Assembly: GCA_964614095.1 (NCBI GenBank)
Contig: CAZTJO010000045.1
Span: forward strand, 1-11,382
Length of the DNA: 11,382 bases
Source: CAZWKX01 sp964614095
Lineage (GTDB): Bacteria > Actinomycetota > Acidimicrobiia > Spongiisociales > UBA11373
Direction: 5' to 3'
In this document: positions 6,477-11,382 of the stretch, one piece after another
How the letters are laid out: the number at the start of each line of letters is the position of its first letter
Position numbering within the stretch: position 1 is the first letter of the stretch
The notes under the pieces: generated by a model
What the model saw: only the letters and a program-made list of their open reading frames with translations
Told to the model about the DNA's origin: nothing
Database searches by the model: none
Program-made: the position numbers and the translations under genes

Positions 6477-7940
6477 CTAGGTCTCCTCCTTCTCGTCGGA
6501 GGCCTTCTTGCTGCTCCGCCGCGCCGTCTTTTTGGCCGGCTCGTCCTCGGCCTTCTTGCTGCTCCGCCGCGCCGTCTTNNNNNNNNNNNNNNNNNNNNNN
6601 NNNNNNNNNNNNNNNNNNNNNNNNNNNNNNNNNNNNNNNNNNNNNNNNNNNNNNNNNNNNNNNNNNNNNNNNNNNNNNGGCTCGTCCTCGGCCTTCTTGC
6701 TGCTCCGCCGCGCCGTCTTCTTGGCCGGCTCCGCCTTCTCGGCGGCTGTCTTCATGGCGGCAGGCTTCTTGGCCGTGGCTTTCGGGGCCGGCTTCTCCTC
6801 GGTCTTCTCAGCCGCAGGCTTCTTCACAGCAGGCTTCCTGGCCGCAGCCTTCGGGGCCGGCTTCTCCTCGATCTTCTTGGCCGCAGGCTTCTTCACAGCA
6901 GGCTTCCTAGCCGCAGCTTTCGGGGCCGGCTTCTCCTCCGCTGCTTCAGCCGGCGCGGCCGCAGCCTTCCTCGCGGCCGCCGTCTCCGCGGCAGGTTTCC
7001 CGGCCGGCTCCTCAGCGATGACCGCATCACCTTCGAGTGTCTCCTCGGCCGTCTTGCGGGCTTCCTCAAACTCGGAACGGGCCGAGTCGGCGTCGATACG
7101 TTTGCCGCCGCCGGCCTCAATGAGACGCCTGCCCTCACGTTTGCCGCCCCCGGCCTCCACGAGGCGTTTGCCGCCCCCGGCCTCAATCAGCCTGCTCCGC
7201 GGCTCTCCGGCAGCCTGTTCCACTCGCGCCTTGGCCGGAGCCCGGCGGCTCGCCGGTCCACCCGCAGCCAGAGCGGCCTCGGCGGCGATCTTCTCTCGAG
7301 TCGTCGACAGCGAGGGCAGCACATCTCCCTTGTAGACCCAAACCTTCACGCCCACGGCCCCCACGGTGGTACGAGCCGTCGCTCTTCCGTAGTCGATGTC
7401 GGCACGCAGTGTGTGCAGCGGCACCCTGCCTTCGCGATACCACTCACGGCGGCCCATGTCGGCGCCGCCGAGGCGGCCCGAACACTGCACCCGCACGCCC
7501 TGTGCCCCCGCTTTCATGGCCGTGGCGACCGCTCGCTTCATCGCTCGGCGGAACGAGACCCTTCCCTGAAGCTGATCGGCTATGCCCTGGGCCAGAAGCT
7601 GTGCATCCGTTTCCGGGTTCTTGACCTCGATGACATTCAGCTTGATCTCACGCCCAGTCTGCTTCTCGAGGAGACGGCGCAGCCTCTCCACCTCGGAACC
7701 GCTGCGCCCAATAACAACCCCGGGCCGCGCAGTATGGACGTCGATGCGCACCCGCTTCTCCCCAATGCGCTCAACCTCGATGCGCGAAACGGCTCCGCGC
7801 AGCAGCTCGTCGCGCAGTGTCTTGCGGATGGCGGCGTCCTCAACCACCTGACTGGCGTACTCCTTGTCGCTGTACCACCGAGACTTCCAGTCGGTCACTA
7901 CACCGAGACGGAGCCCATAGGGGTGCACCTTCTGACCCAT
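6477..7940 (-). CDS. rpsC: 30S ribosomal protein S3 with a long repetitive C-terminal extension; contains an assembly gap
   Basis: Residues 1–210 are an ordinary S3: MGQKVHPYGLRLGV at the start, a type-2 KH domain with VIGRSG at about 76–81 (GRSG is the GxxG loop), and the C-terminal S3 domain with GRLGGADMGRREWYREGRVP near 155–174. S3 lies at the mRNA entry side of the 30S head. From about residue 211 the protein leaves the family's usual length of roughly 210–280 residues. A low-complexity tail rich in Ala, Lys, Pro and Glu follows and runs to the stop. The frame totals 487 codons as written, with residues 421–454 undetermined because of 100 N, so the real length is unknown. Both sides of the gap read the same repeat in the same frame. 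GGAGGAG lies a few bases before the ATG, and the TAG stop precedes rplP. The tail is probably disordered and RNA-binding, by inference. Confidence 0.93.
   Translation of the reverse strand: MGQKVHPYGLRLGVVTDWKSRWYSDKEYASQVVEDAAIRKTLRDELLRGAVSRIEVERIGEKRVRIDVHTARPGVVIGRSGSEVERLRRLLEKQTGREIKLNVIEVKNPETDAQLLAQGIADQLQGRVSFRRAMKRAVATAMKAGAQGVRVQCSGRLGGADMGRREWYREGRVPLHTLRADIDYGRATARTTVGAVGVKVWVYKGDVLPSLSTTREKIAAEAALAAGGPASRRAPAKARVEQAAGEPRSRLIEAGGGKRLVEAGGGKREGRRLIEAGGGKRIDADSARSEFEEARKTAEETLEGDAVIAEEPAGKPAAETAAARKAAAAPAEAAEEKPAPKAAARKPAVKKPAAKKIEEKPAPKAAARKPAVKKPAAEKTEEKPAPKATAKKPAAMKTAAEKAEPAKKTARRSSKKAEDEXXXXXXXXXXXXXXXXXXXXXXXXXXXXXXXXXXKTARRSSKKAEDEPAKKTARRSSKKASDEKEET
6492..6728 (-). repeat. 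16-residue (48-nt) coding tandem repeat in the S3 tail, interrupted by the gap
   Basis: The unit PAKKTARRSSKKAEDE (48 nt) is complete at residues 405–420, upstream of the gap. It recurs as the partial KTARRSSKKAEDE at 455–467, then as a complete, slightly changed copy ending KKASDE at 468–483. The sequence bordering the gap on each side is the same stretch of this repeat, nearly or fully identical at the DNA level. At least three units exist; the number hidden in the gap cannot be read. Confidence 0.88.
6579..6678. other. Assembly gap of 100 N inside rpsC
   Basis: Exactly 100 undetermined bases, a conventional scaffold-gap size, interrupt the 48-nt repeat array in the S3 tail. Near-identical repeat sequence flanks both edges, so the likely cause is failure to assemble a tandem repeat. 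The true gap size is unknown. Confidence 0.97.
6732..6938 (-). repeat. 23-residue (69-nt) coding tandem repeat in the S3 tail, three copies
   Basis: Residues 335–403 of S3 are three consecutive 23-residue units. Each starts EEKPAPKA and continues with (A/T)A(R/K)KPA and a K(K/T)(P/A)A core. Copies 1 and 2 differ at only two residues; copy 3 is more diverged. Copy 1 has eight Lys/Arg and two Glu, giving a strongly basic tail that resembles the Lys-Pro-Ala tails of histone H1-like proteins in composition. Homology to those proteins is not claimed. Confidence 0.85.
7098..7190 (-). repeat. Nine-residue coding repeat in the S3 tail, three copies
   Basis: Within the S3 extension (residues 251–281) the unit L(I/V)EAGGGKR occurs three times. 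The first two copies are directly adjacent; the third follows a four-residue insert EGRR. The matching DNA motif on the plus strand is cgtttgccgcc(c/g)ccggcctc. Composition (Gly-rich with Glu and Lys/Arg) differs from the Ala/Pro/Lys repeats further downstream, so it looks like an independent expansion. Confidence 0.85.
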
Positions 7941-8293
7941 CAGATCTCCTCCTCCTCGTCCCGGTTGTCGCCGACCACCATGGTCACGTGACTCGTTCGT
8001 TTGAGTATGCGGGTTGCTCGCCCCCGGGCCCGCGGGCGGAACCGCTTCAGGGTAGGACCTTCGTCGGCAAAGGCATCGACGACGGACAGCTCGTCGGCAT
8101 CGAGAGCGTGATTGTGGGCGGCATTGGCCACCGCCGACTCCAGGACCTTTCGAACGGGCGCCGTGGCGCGCCGGTTGGTGAAATCGAGCACAAGCCGGGC
8201 CTCTTCCACAGGCAGGCCCCGCACCAGATTGAGCACCTGCCTCACTTTGAAGGCCGACTGCCTGACGAACCGGGCGCGTGCGCGAACCTTCAT
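7940..8293 (-). CDS. rplV: 50S ribosomal protein L22
   Basis: The 117-residue protein shows the L22 fold: VRQSAFKVRQVLNLVRGLPV at about 10–29, VLESAVANAAHNHALDADEL at 50–69, and the tunnel beta-hairpin at about 77–96 containing GPTLKRFRPRARGRA. L22 contacts all 23S domains and its hairpin lines the nascent-peptide tunnel; changes in this loop are known to confer macrolide resistance in other bacteria, but no deletion is apparent here. The end DNRDEEEEI is a short acidic tail that I would not expect in every L22. The gene overlaps rpsS by four bases (ATGA) and rpsC by one base (TGATG). Confidence 0.97.
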   Translation of the reverse strand: MKVRARARFVRQSAFKVRQVLNLVRGLPVEEARLVLDFTNRRATAPVRKVLESAVANAAHNHALDADELSVVDAFADEGPTLKRFRPRARGRATRILKRTSHVTMVVGDNRDEEEEI

Positions 8294-8568
8294 CGCTTCC
8301 GCGCCGCCTTCTCCCCGGCGTGGCCGCGGAACGTCCGTGTCGGGGCAAATTCGCCAAGGCGGTGCCCCACCATGGATTCCGTGATGTACACGGGAACGTG
8401 TTTGCGCCCGTCGTGTACGGCAAGAGTGTGCCCAACCATTTCGGGGATGATCGTGGAGCGCCTGCTCCAGGTCTTGATCACCCGCTTGTCTCCGGAACGA
8501 TTGGCGCGCTCGATCTTTTCGAGGAGGTGCTCGTCCACGAACGGCCCCTTCTTCAGGCTGCGTGCCAT
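8290..8568 (-). CDS. rpsS: 30S ribosomal protein S19
   Basis: The 92-residue protein starts MARSLKKGPFVDEHLLEKI. It contains KTWSRRSTIIPEMVGHTLAV and HVPVYITESMVGHRLGEF, then TRTFRGHAG, all S19 signatures at the expected length. S19 binds 16S rRNA in the 30S head with S13 and takes part in bridges to the large subunit. A strong AGGAGG lies six bases before the ATG, straddling the rplB stop, and confirms the start. The TGA stop overlaps the rplV ATG by four bases. The short basic end EKAARKR is normal. Confidence 0.98.
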   Translation of the reverse strand: MARSLKKGPFVDEHLLEKIERANRSGDKRVIKTWSRRSTIIPEMVGHTLAVHDGRKHVPVYITESMVGHRLGEFAPTRTFRGHAGEKAARKR

Positions 8569-8571
8569 GCC

Positions 8572-9405
8572 CTACCTCCTCCCCTTCTTCGTGCGCCGCC
8601 GCACGATGTAGCGGTCACTCGTCTTGTTCTTCTTCCGGGTTCGGCCTTCGGTCTTGCCCCATGGGCTGGTGGGATGCCGCCCACCCGAACTCTTGCCTTC
8701 GCCCCCACCAAGCGGATGATCGACCGGGTTCATGGCCACACCCCGGGTCTGGGGCCGGACTCCCTTCCAACGGCTGTGGCCCGCCTTCCCTCCTTTGGTG
8801 AGCTCGGCCTCAGGATTGCCCACTTGGCCTACGGTGGCTCGGCAGTCGAGCGGCACATTGCGGATCTCACCGGACGGCAGGCGCAGCAGTGCAAGGTCGC
8901 CCTCCTTGGCGACCAGCTGCACCTGGGTGCCGGCCGAGCGGCCCAGCTTGGCGCCGCCACCCGGCCGCAGCTCGACAGCGTGCACCATGGTCCCCGCGGG
9001 GATGTTGCGCAGCGGCAATGCATTGCCGGGTCGGATCTCAGCGCCGGGCCCGGACCCAAGCACATCACCGACCTCGACACGCAGCGGAGCAAGGATGTAG
9101 CGCTTCTCCCCATCGTGATAGTGGAGCAAAGCGATGCGTGCATTGCGGTTTGGGTCGTACTCGATGGCTGCGACCTTGGCCGGGACGCCGTCCTTGTTGC
9201 GGCGGAAATCGATGACCCGGTACCGCCGCTTGTGGCCGGCGCCGCGGTGGCGCGCAGTCTTGCGCCCGTGAGCGTTGCGGCCGCCACTGCTCGCCTGCTT
9301 GTCGAGAAGACTCTTTTCGGGCTGATGCTTCGTGATCTCGGAAAAGTCCGAGACTGTCCGGAATCGGCGGCCCGGCGACGTTGGCTTGTACTTGCGAATA
9401 GCCAT
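8572..9405 (-). CDS. rplB: 50S ribosomal protein L2
   Basis: The 277-residue protein begins MAIRKYKPTSPGRR, which sets the start at the ATG two bases after the rplW stop. A longer open frame upstream is only rplW read in another frame. Conserved blocks are GRKTARHRGAGHKRRYR at about 47–63, EYDPNRNARIALLHY at 82–96, and the C-terminal GVAMNPVDHPLGGGEGKSSG at about 222–241. His230 in the last block corresponds to the invariant E. coli His229 at the peptidyl transferase centre. L2 is essential for 50S assembly and subunit association. The basic tail RKKNKTSDRYIVRRR is normal. The TAG stop lies three bases before rpsS, and the stop region supplies the rpsS ribosome binding site. Confidence 0.98.
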   Translation of the reverse strand: MAIRKYKPTSPGRRFRTVSDFSEITKHQPEKSLLDKQASSGGRNAHGRKTARHRGAGHKRRYRVIDFRRNKDGVPAKVAAIEYDPNRNARIALLHYHDGEKRYILAPLRVEVGDVLGSGPGAEIRPGNALPLRNIPAGTMVHAVELRPGGGAKLGRSAGTQVQLVAKEGDLALLRLPSGEIRNVPLDCRATVGQVGNPEAELTKGGKAGHSRWKGVRPQTRGVAMNPVDHPLGGGEGKSSGGRHPTSPWGKTEGRTRKKNKTSDRYIVRRRTKKGRR

Positions 9406-9407
9406 GT

Positions 9408-9695
9408 CTACACCCCGAAGATGTCGATCTCGTCGCCGTCGGCCAGCGTTACCAGCGCCCGCTTCGTGTCCTGACGTTGCCCGAACAGCCACCCGGTCCG
9501 CTTCCGCTTGCCCTTTCGATTCATCGTGTTGACCGAGACCGGCTTCACGCCGAAGATCCGCTGTACCGCCTGCTTGATCTCGGTCTTGTTGGCCCGCTTG
9601 TCCACCAGGAAGGTGTACGTGTTGTGGTCCTCGATGAGGTCGTACGACTTCTCCGAGACGAGAGGCTCGATGATCACATCGCGCGGATTCTTCAC
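9408..9695 (-). CDS. rplW: 50S ribosomal protein L23
   Basis: The 95-residue protein fits L23: PRDVIIEPLVSEKSYDLIE at the N-terminus, YTFLVDKRANKTEIKQAV in the middle, then VKPVSVNTMNRKGKRKRTG. L23 sits at the tunnel exit and is the docking site for trigger factor and SRP. The start codon is GTG, overlapping the rplD stop as GTGA, with a GGAGAGG Shine-Dalgarno about five bases upstream, so the start is well supported. The protein ends DGDEIDIFGV. Its TAG stop is separated from rplB by two bases. Length and order are normal for the family. Confidence 0.97.
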   Translation of the reverse strand: MKNPRDVIIEPLVSEKSYDLIEDHNTYTFLVDKRANKTEIKQAVQRIFGVKPVSVNTMNRKGKRKRTGWLFGQRQDTKRALVTLADGDEIDIFGV

Positions 9696-10378
9696 GATGC
9701 CTCTCCTTCTCCGTCCTCACGCACAAAATCGTCCGCGGTGACCTCGTAGCTGGCACGGCGGCCCGCCGCGCCCAGCGTCTCACTGGTGAAGATCACGGTG
9801 TCCGCCCAAAGAACGTCGTAGGGATTCAGCTGATCCGGCACCAGGGTGTTAACCATCGGCAAATTGCGGAGCGAGCGCTCGGCGATCTCGTCGAGGCGGC
9901 CCAACACCACAAGTGTCTTGCCCTCGACCCCCATGGCAGCAAGCAGGGTGACCGCCTGCTTTGTCTTCGGCTCAGCCCAGCCGAAGCTCTCGACAACCTT
10001 CACTTTGCCGTCGGCGGCGCGAACCGACAGAGCGCTCCGCAGCGCCAGCCTCCGCATCTTTCGCGGAGTCCGCTGGGTGTAGTCCCTGGGTTTGGGCCCG
10101 AAGGTGACGCCGCCGCCACGCCACTGCGGCGAGCGTATCGAACCGTGGCGGGCCCGTCCCGTGCCCTTCTGCCGCCAGGGCTTGCGGCCTCCACCTCGCA
10201 CCTCGCTGCGAGTCTTGGTGTTCGCCGTCCCTGAGCGTGCCGCCGCCAGCTGAGCCACCACAACCTGATGCAAAACGGCCACGTTCGGCTCGATTCCGAA
10301 GATCTCCGAGTCGAGGGTGATCTCGCCGGTCTCGCTCCCAGTATCCGAGTAGAGCCTGGCGGTGATCTTGTCAGCCAC
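9692..10378 (-). CDS. rplD: 50S ribosomal protein L4
   Basis: The 228-residue protein has the L4 hallmark at about residues 57–90: TRSEVRGGGRKPWRQKGTGR followed by ARHGSIRSPQWRGGG, the extended loop that lines the peptide exit tunnel. FGPKPRDYTQRTPRKMRR follows. L4 binds 23S rRNA early in assembly. In E. coli it also represses its own operon through the S10 leader, but no such leader is seen here. Translation starts at GTG, giving MADKITARLY, and the start lies inside rplC with an eight-base overlap (GTGGCTGA). The last 15 or so residues are acidic, ending DGEGEAS. The TGA stop overlaps the GTG of rplW as GTGA. Confidence 0.97.
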   Translation of the reverse strand: MADKITARLYSDTGSETGEITLDSEIFGIEPNVAVLHQVVVAQLAAARSGTANTKTRSEVRGGGRKPWRQKGTGRARHGSIRSPQWRGGGVTFGPKPRDYTQRTPRKMRRLALRSALSVRAADGKVKVVESFGWAEPKTKQAVTLLAAMGVEGKTLVVLGRLDEIAERSLRNLPMVNTLVPDQLNPYDVLWADTVIFTSETLGAAGRRASYEVTADDFVREDGEGEAS

Positions 10379-11009
10379 GCTTCTTCACCGCCTCTCGAAC
10401 CAGTAGCACCGATCCCTTGCCACCGGGAACGGCGCCTCGAAGCATGAGGAGGCCACGGTCGGCATCGATCTCGATCACCTCGAGGTTCAGCACCGTGCGC
10501 CGATCGCCACCCAGGCGACCGGGCATCTTCATTCCCCTGAAGACGCGCGCCGGCGTCGCACAGGCCCCGATGGACCCGGGAGCCCGGTGCACCCGGTGCG
10601 TGCCATGGCTGGCCCCCTGGCCCGAGAAGTTGTGCCGTTTGATGACGCCGGCGAAGCCCTTGCCCTTGGTGACTCCGGCCACATCGGCTCGGGATCCCTT
10701 CTCGAGCACGTCGGCAACCGAGATCTCCTGGCCCAGTTGATACGCCTCGGGATCGTCGACACGGATCTCCACAAGATGCCGATGGGGACCGAGACCGGCA
10801 CGGGCGAAGTGGCCGGCAGAGGGTCTGGTGGCGCGGTGATCCGGGATCTCCCTGTAGGCAATCTGCACCGCGCCGTAGCCGTCCGTCTCGGGAGTCTTGA
10901 TCTGGACGACGCGGCAGGGTCCGGCCTTGATGACGGTCACCGGCACGGCCTGCGACTTTTCATCAAAAACCTGGGTCATGCCCAGCTTCTCGCCCAGGAT
11001 CGCTCTCAA
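10371..11009 (-). CDS. rplC: 50S ribosomal protein L3
   Basis: The 212-residue protein begins RAILGEKLGMTQVFDE, the classic L3 N-terminus. The conserved central segment KGKGFAGVIKRHNFSGQG lies at about residues 115–132, followed by SHGTHRVHRAPGSIG and ATPARVFRGMKMPGRLG at about 134–167. L3 is an early 50S assembly protein that reaches the peptidyl transferase centre. The start is TTG, an uncommon choice, and overlaps the rpsJ stop as TTGA; no ATG or GTG lies close enough to keep the RAILGEKLGM start. This suggests translation coupled to rpsJ. The stop overlaps rplD by eight bases. The GACATP segment is typical of Actinomycetota as I remember them. No damage is visible. Confidence 0.97.
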   Translation of the reverse strand: MRAILGEKLGMTQVFDEKSQAVPVTVIKAGPCRVVQIKTPETDGYGAVQIAYREIPDHRATRPSAGHFARAGLGPHRHLVEIRVDDPEAYQLGQEISVADVLEKGSRADVAGVTKGKGFAGVIKRHNFSGQGASHGTHRVHRAPGSIGACATPARVFRGMKMPGRLGGDRRTVLNLEVIEIDADRGLLMLRGAVPGGKGSVLLVREAVKKRG

Positions 11010-11317
11010 GTCTTGATCTCCACTTCCACTCCGGCGGGAAGATCGAGCCGCATTAGCGAGTCCACAGTCTTTGGGGTGGGCTCGAGGATGTCGATGAGAC
11101 GCTTGTGGATGCGCATCTCGAAATGTTCCCGCGAATCCTTGTACTTGTGTGGAGACCGGATTACGCAGTAGCGATGGATCTCGGTGGGAAGAGGCACCGG
11201 CCCCTTGATCTTCGCCTGGGTGCGGATCACGGTCTCAGCGATCTTGCGCGCCGATTCGTCGACCAACTCGTGGTCGTAGGCCTTCAGGCGAATGCGAATC
11301 TTGTGCTCTTGTGCCAC
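11006..11317 (-). CDS. rpsJ: 30S ribosomal protein S10 (NusE)
   Basis: The 103-residue protein matches the usual S10 length and is recognisable throughout, for example KIRIRLKAYDHEL near the start, then SPHKYKDSREHFEMR and the ending DSLMRLDLPAGVEVEIKT. S10 is a 30S head protein; it also acts as NusE in transcription antitermination complexes. The start is GTG, chosen because it follows a TAGGAG ribosome binding site and gives the normal N-terminus MAQEHKIRI; no ATG is available nearby. The TGA stop overlaps the start of rplC by four bases (TTGA). It is the first gene of the S10 block. The C-terminal run resembles actinobacterial S10, which supports the taxonomic guess. Confidence 0.98.
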   Translation of the reverse strand: MAQEHKIRIRLKAYDHELVDESARKIAETVIRTQAKIKGPVPLPTEIHRYCVIRSPHKYKDSREHFEMRIHKRLIDILEPTPKTVDSLMRLDLPAGVEVEIKT

Positions 11318-11330
11318 CGGTCAGCTCCTA
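11318..11330 (-). promoter_or_regulatory. Ribosome binding site of rpsJ inside the tuf–rpsJ junction
   Basis: On the minus strand the tuf stop codon and spacer read TAGGAGCTGACCG before the rpsJ GTG. The TAGGAG Shine-Dalgarno-like core begins inside the tuf stop codon. The spacer is too short to hold a promoter, a terminator or an E. coli-type S10 leader, which supports cotranscription of tuf with rpsJ and supports the GTG start. Confidence 0.6.
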
Positions 11331-11382
11331 TTTGATGATTTTGGTGACTCGGCCGGCGCCTACGGTGCGGCCACCCTCACGG
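11328..11382 (-). CDS. tuf: Elongation factor Tu, C-terminal end only (partial)
   Basis: Only the last 17 codons and a TAG stop lie in the window; the gene continues beyond the right edge. The visible residues read REGGRTVGAGRVTKIIK, the strongly conserved end of EF-Tu domain 3 (family usually ends in RTVGAGRV plus a short basic tail). EF-Tu is the cytoplasmic GTPase that brings aminoacyl-tRNA to the ribosomal A site. Its stop lies 10 nt before rpsJ, so the str-type operon (rpsL-rpsG-fusA-tuf, not visible here) probably reads straight into the S10 genes. The identification rests on a short but highly diagnostic peptide; a paralogous second tuf copy cannot be excluded from this fragment. Confidence 0.93.
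   Translation of the reverse strand, partial: REGGRTVGAGRVTKIIK

Noticed and set aside
6579..6678. An insertion element or frameshift hidden in the N run
   Set aside because: Nothing supports it: the same repeat continues in the same frame on both sides. It cannot be fully excluded without closing the gap.
6492..7190. A CRISPR array or minisatellite unrelated to coding
   Set aside because: All repeat units are multiples of three, lie in one frame and continue the rpsC reading frame to a stop just before rplP; there are no variable spacers.
6508..7335. A plus-strand frame of 275 codons with a hydrophobic Phe/Ala/Gly-rich repeat, looking like a membrane or fibre protein
   Set aside because: It is the antisense reading of the Lys/Ala-rich S3 tail; the repeat pattern follows from the coding repeats on the minus strand.
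6477..8435. A longer version of rpsC starting 165 codons upstream at 8435
   Set aside because: The added part overlaps rplV and rpsS out of frame and has no S3 similarity. The ATG at 7940 has a strong ribosome binding site and gives the standard N-terminus MGQKVHPYG.
8278..9474. A 398-codon open frame on the plus strand across rpsS and rplB
   Set aside because: It lies opposite two certain ribosomal protein genes. High GC leaves few stops in the antisense frame. The translation has no recognisable family and no ribosome binding site that stands out.
8572..9783. A 403-codon version of rplB starting at 9783
   Set aside because: The extra residues come from reading rplW and rplD out of frame; L2 begins at MAIRKYKP.

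Overview
The window is a high-GC, essentially gap-free stretch of the bacterial S10–spc ribosomal protein superoperon, read entirely from the minus strand. Transcription runs from the high-coordinate end to the low-coordinate end. In that order it carries: the 3' end of tuf (EF-Tu), rpsJ, rplC, rplD, rplW, rplB, rpsS, rplV, rpsC, rplP, rpmC, rpsQ, rplN, rplX, rplE, rpsN (zinc form), rpsH, rplF, rplR, rpsE, rpmD, rplO, secY and the 5' part of adk. This is the canonical bacterial order with nothing inserted, lost or inverted.

The organism looks like a high-GC member of the Actinomycetota, perhaps near Acidimicrobiia. The L3 run GACATPARVF, the HFARA...RHLVEIR stretch of L3, the S10 ending LMRLDLPAGVEVEIK and the L29 core EELFNLRF...ARISTVMRE resemble actinobacterial proteins as I remember them. 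S14 is the short zinc-binding form and L24 carries a zinc ribbon. The class-level placement is a guess; no alignment was run.

Layout. 11382–11328 is the end of tuf, only 10 nt upstream of rpsJ. 11317–5584 is the S10 block (rpsJ to rpsQ). 5587–320 is the spc block (rplN to secY). 320–1 is the start of adk. Most junctions overlap by 1, 4 or 8 bases (patterns NTGA and TGATG), or leave only 2–13 nt. The one longer spacer is the 61 nt between rplO and secY, which can fold into a hairpin and holds a possible five-codon mini-cistron. No promoter or rho-independent terminator is visible. The E. coli-style separation between the S10 and spc operons is absent: rpsQ and rplN overlap. The products assemble together into the 30S and 50S subunits, while SecY (the translocon pore) and adenylate kinase are the usual passengers at the distal end.

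The one clearly unusual element is ribosomal protein S3. Its normal core of about 210 residues is followed by a C-terminal tail of at least about 240 known residues. The tail is Ala/Lys/Pro/Glu-rich and built from three different tandem repeat families (9, 23 and 16 residues per unit). A run of 100 N (6579–6678) sits inside the 16-residue family, between two copies of the same 48-nt unit, so the true tail length is unknown. I found no other candidate for a novel system; the rest is ordinary, well-conserved housekeeping DNA.
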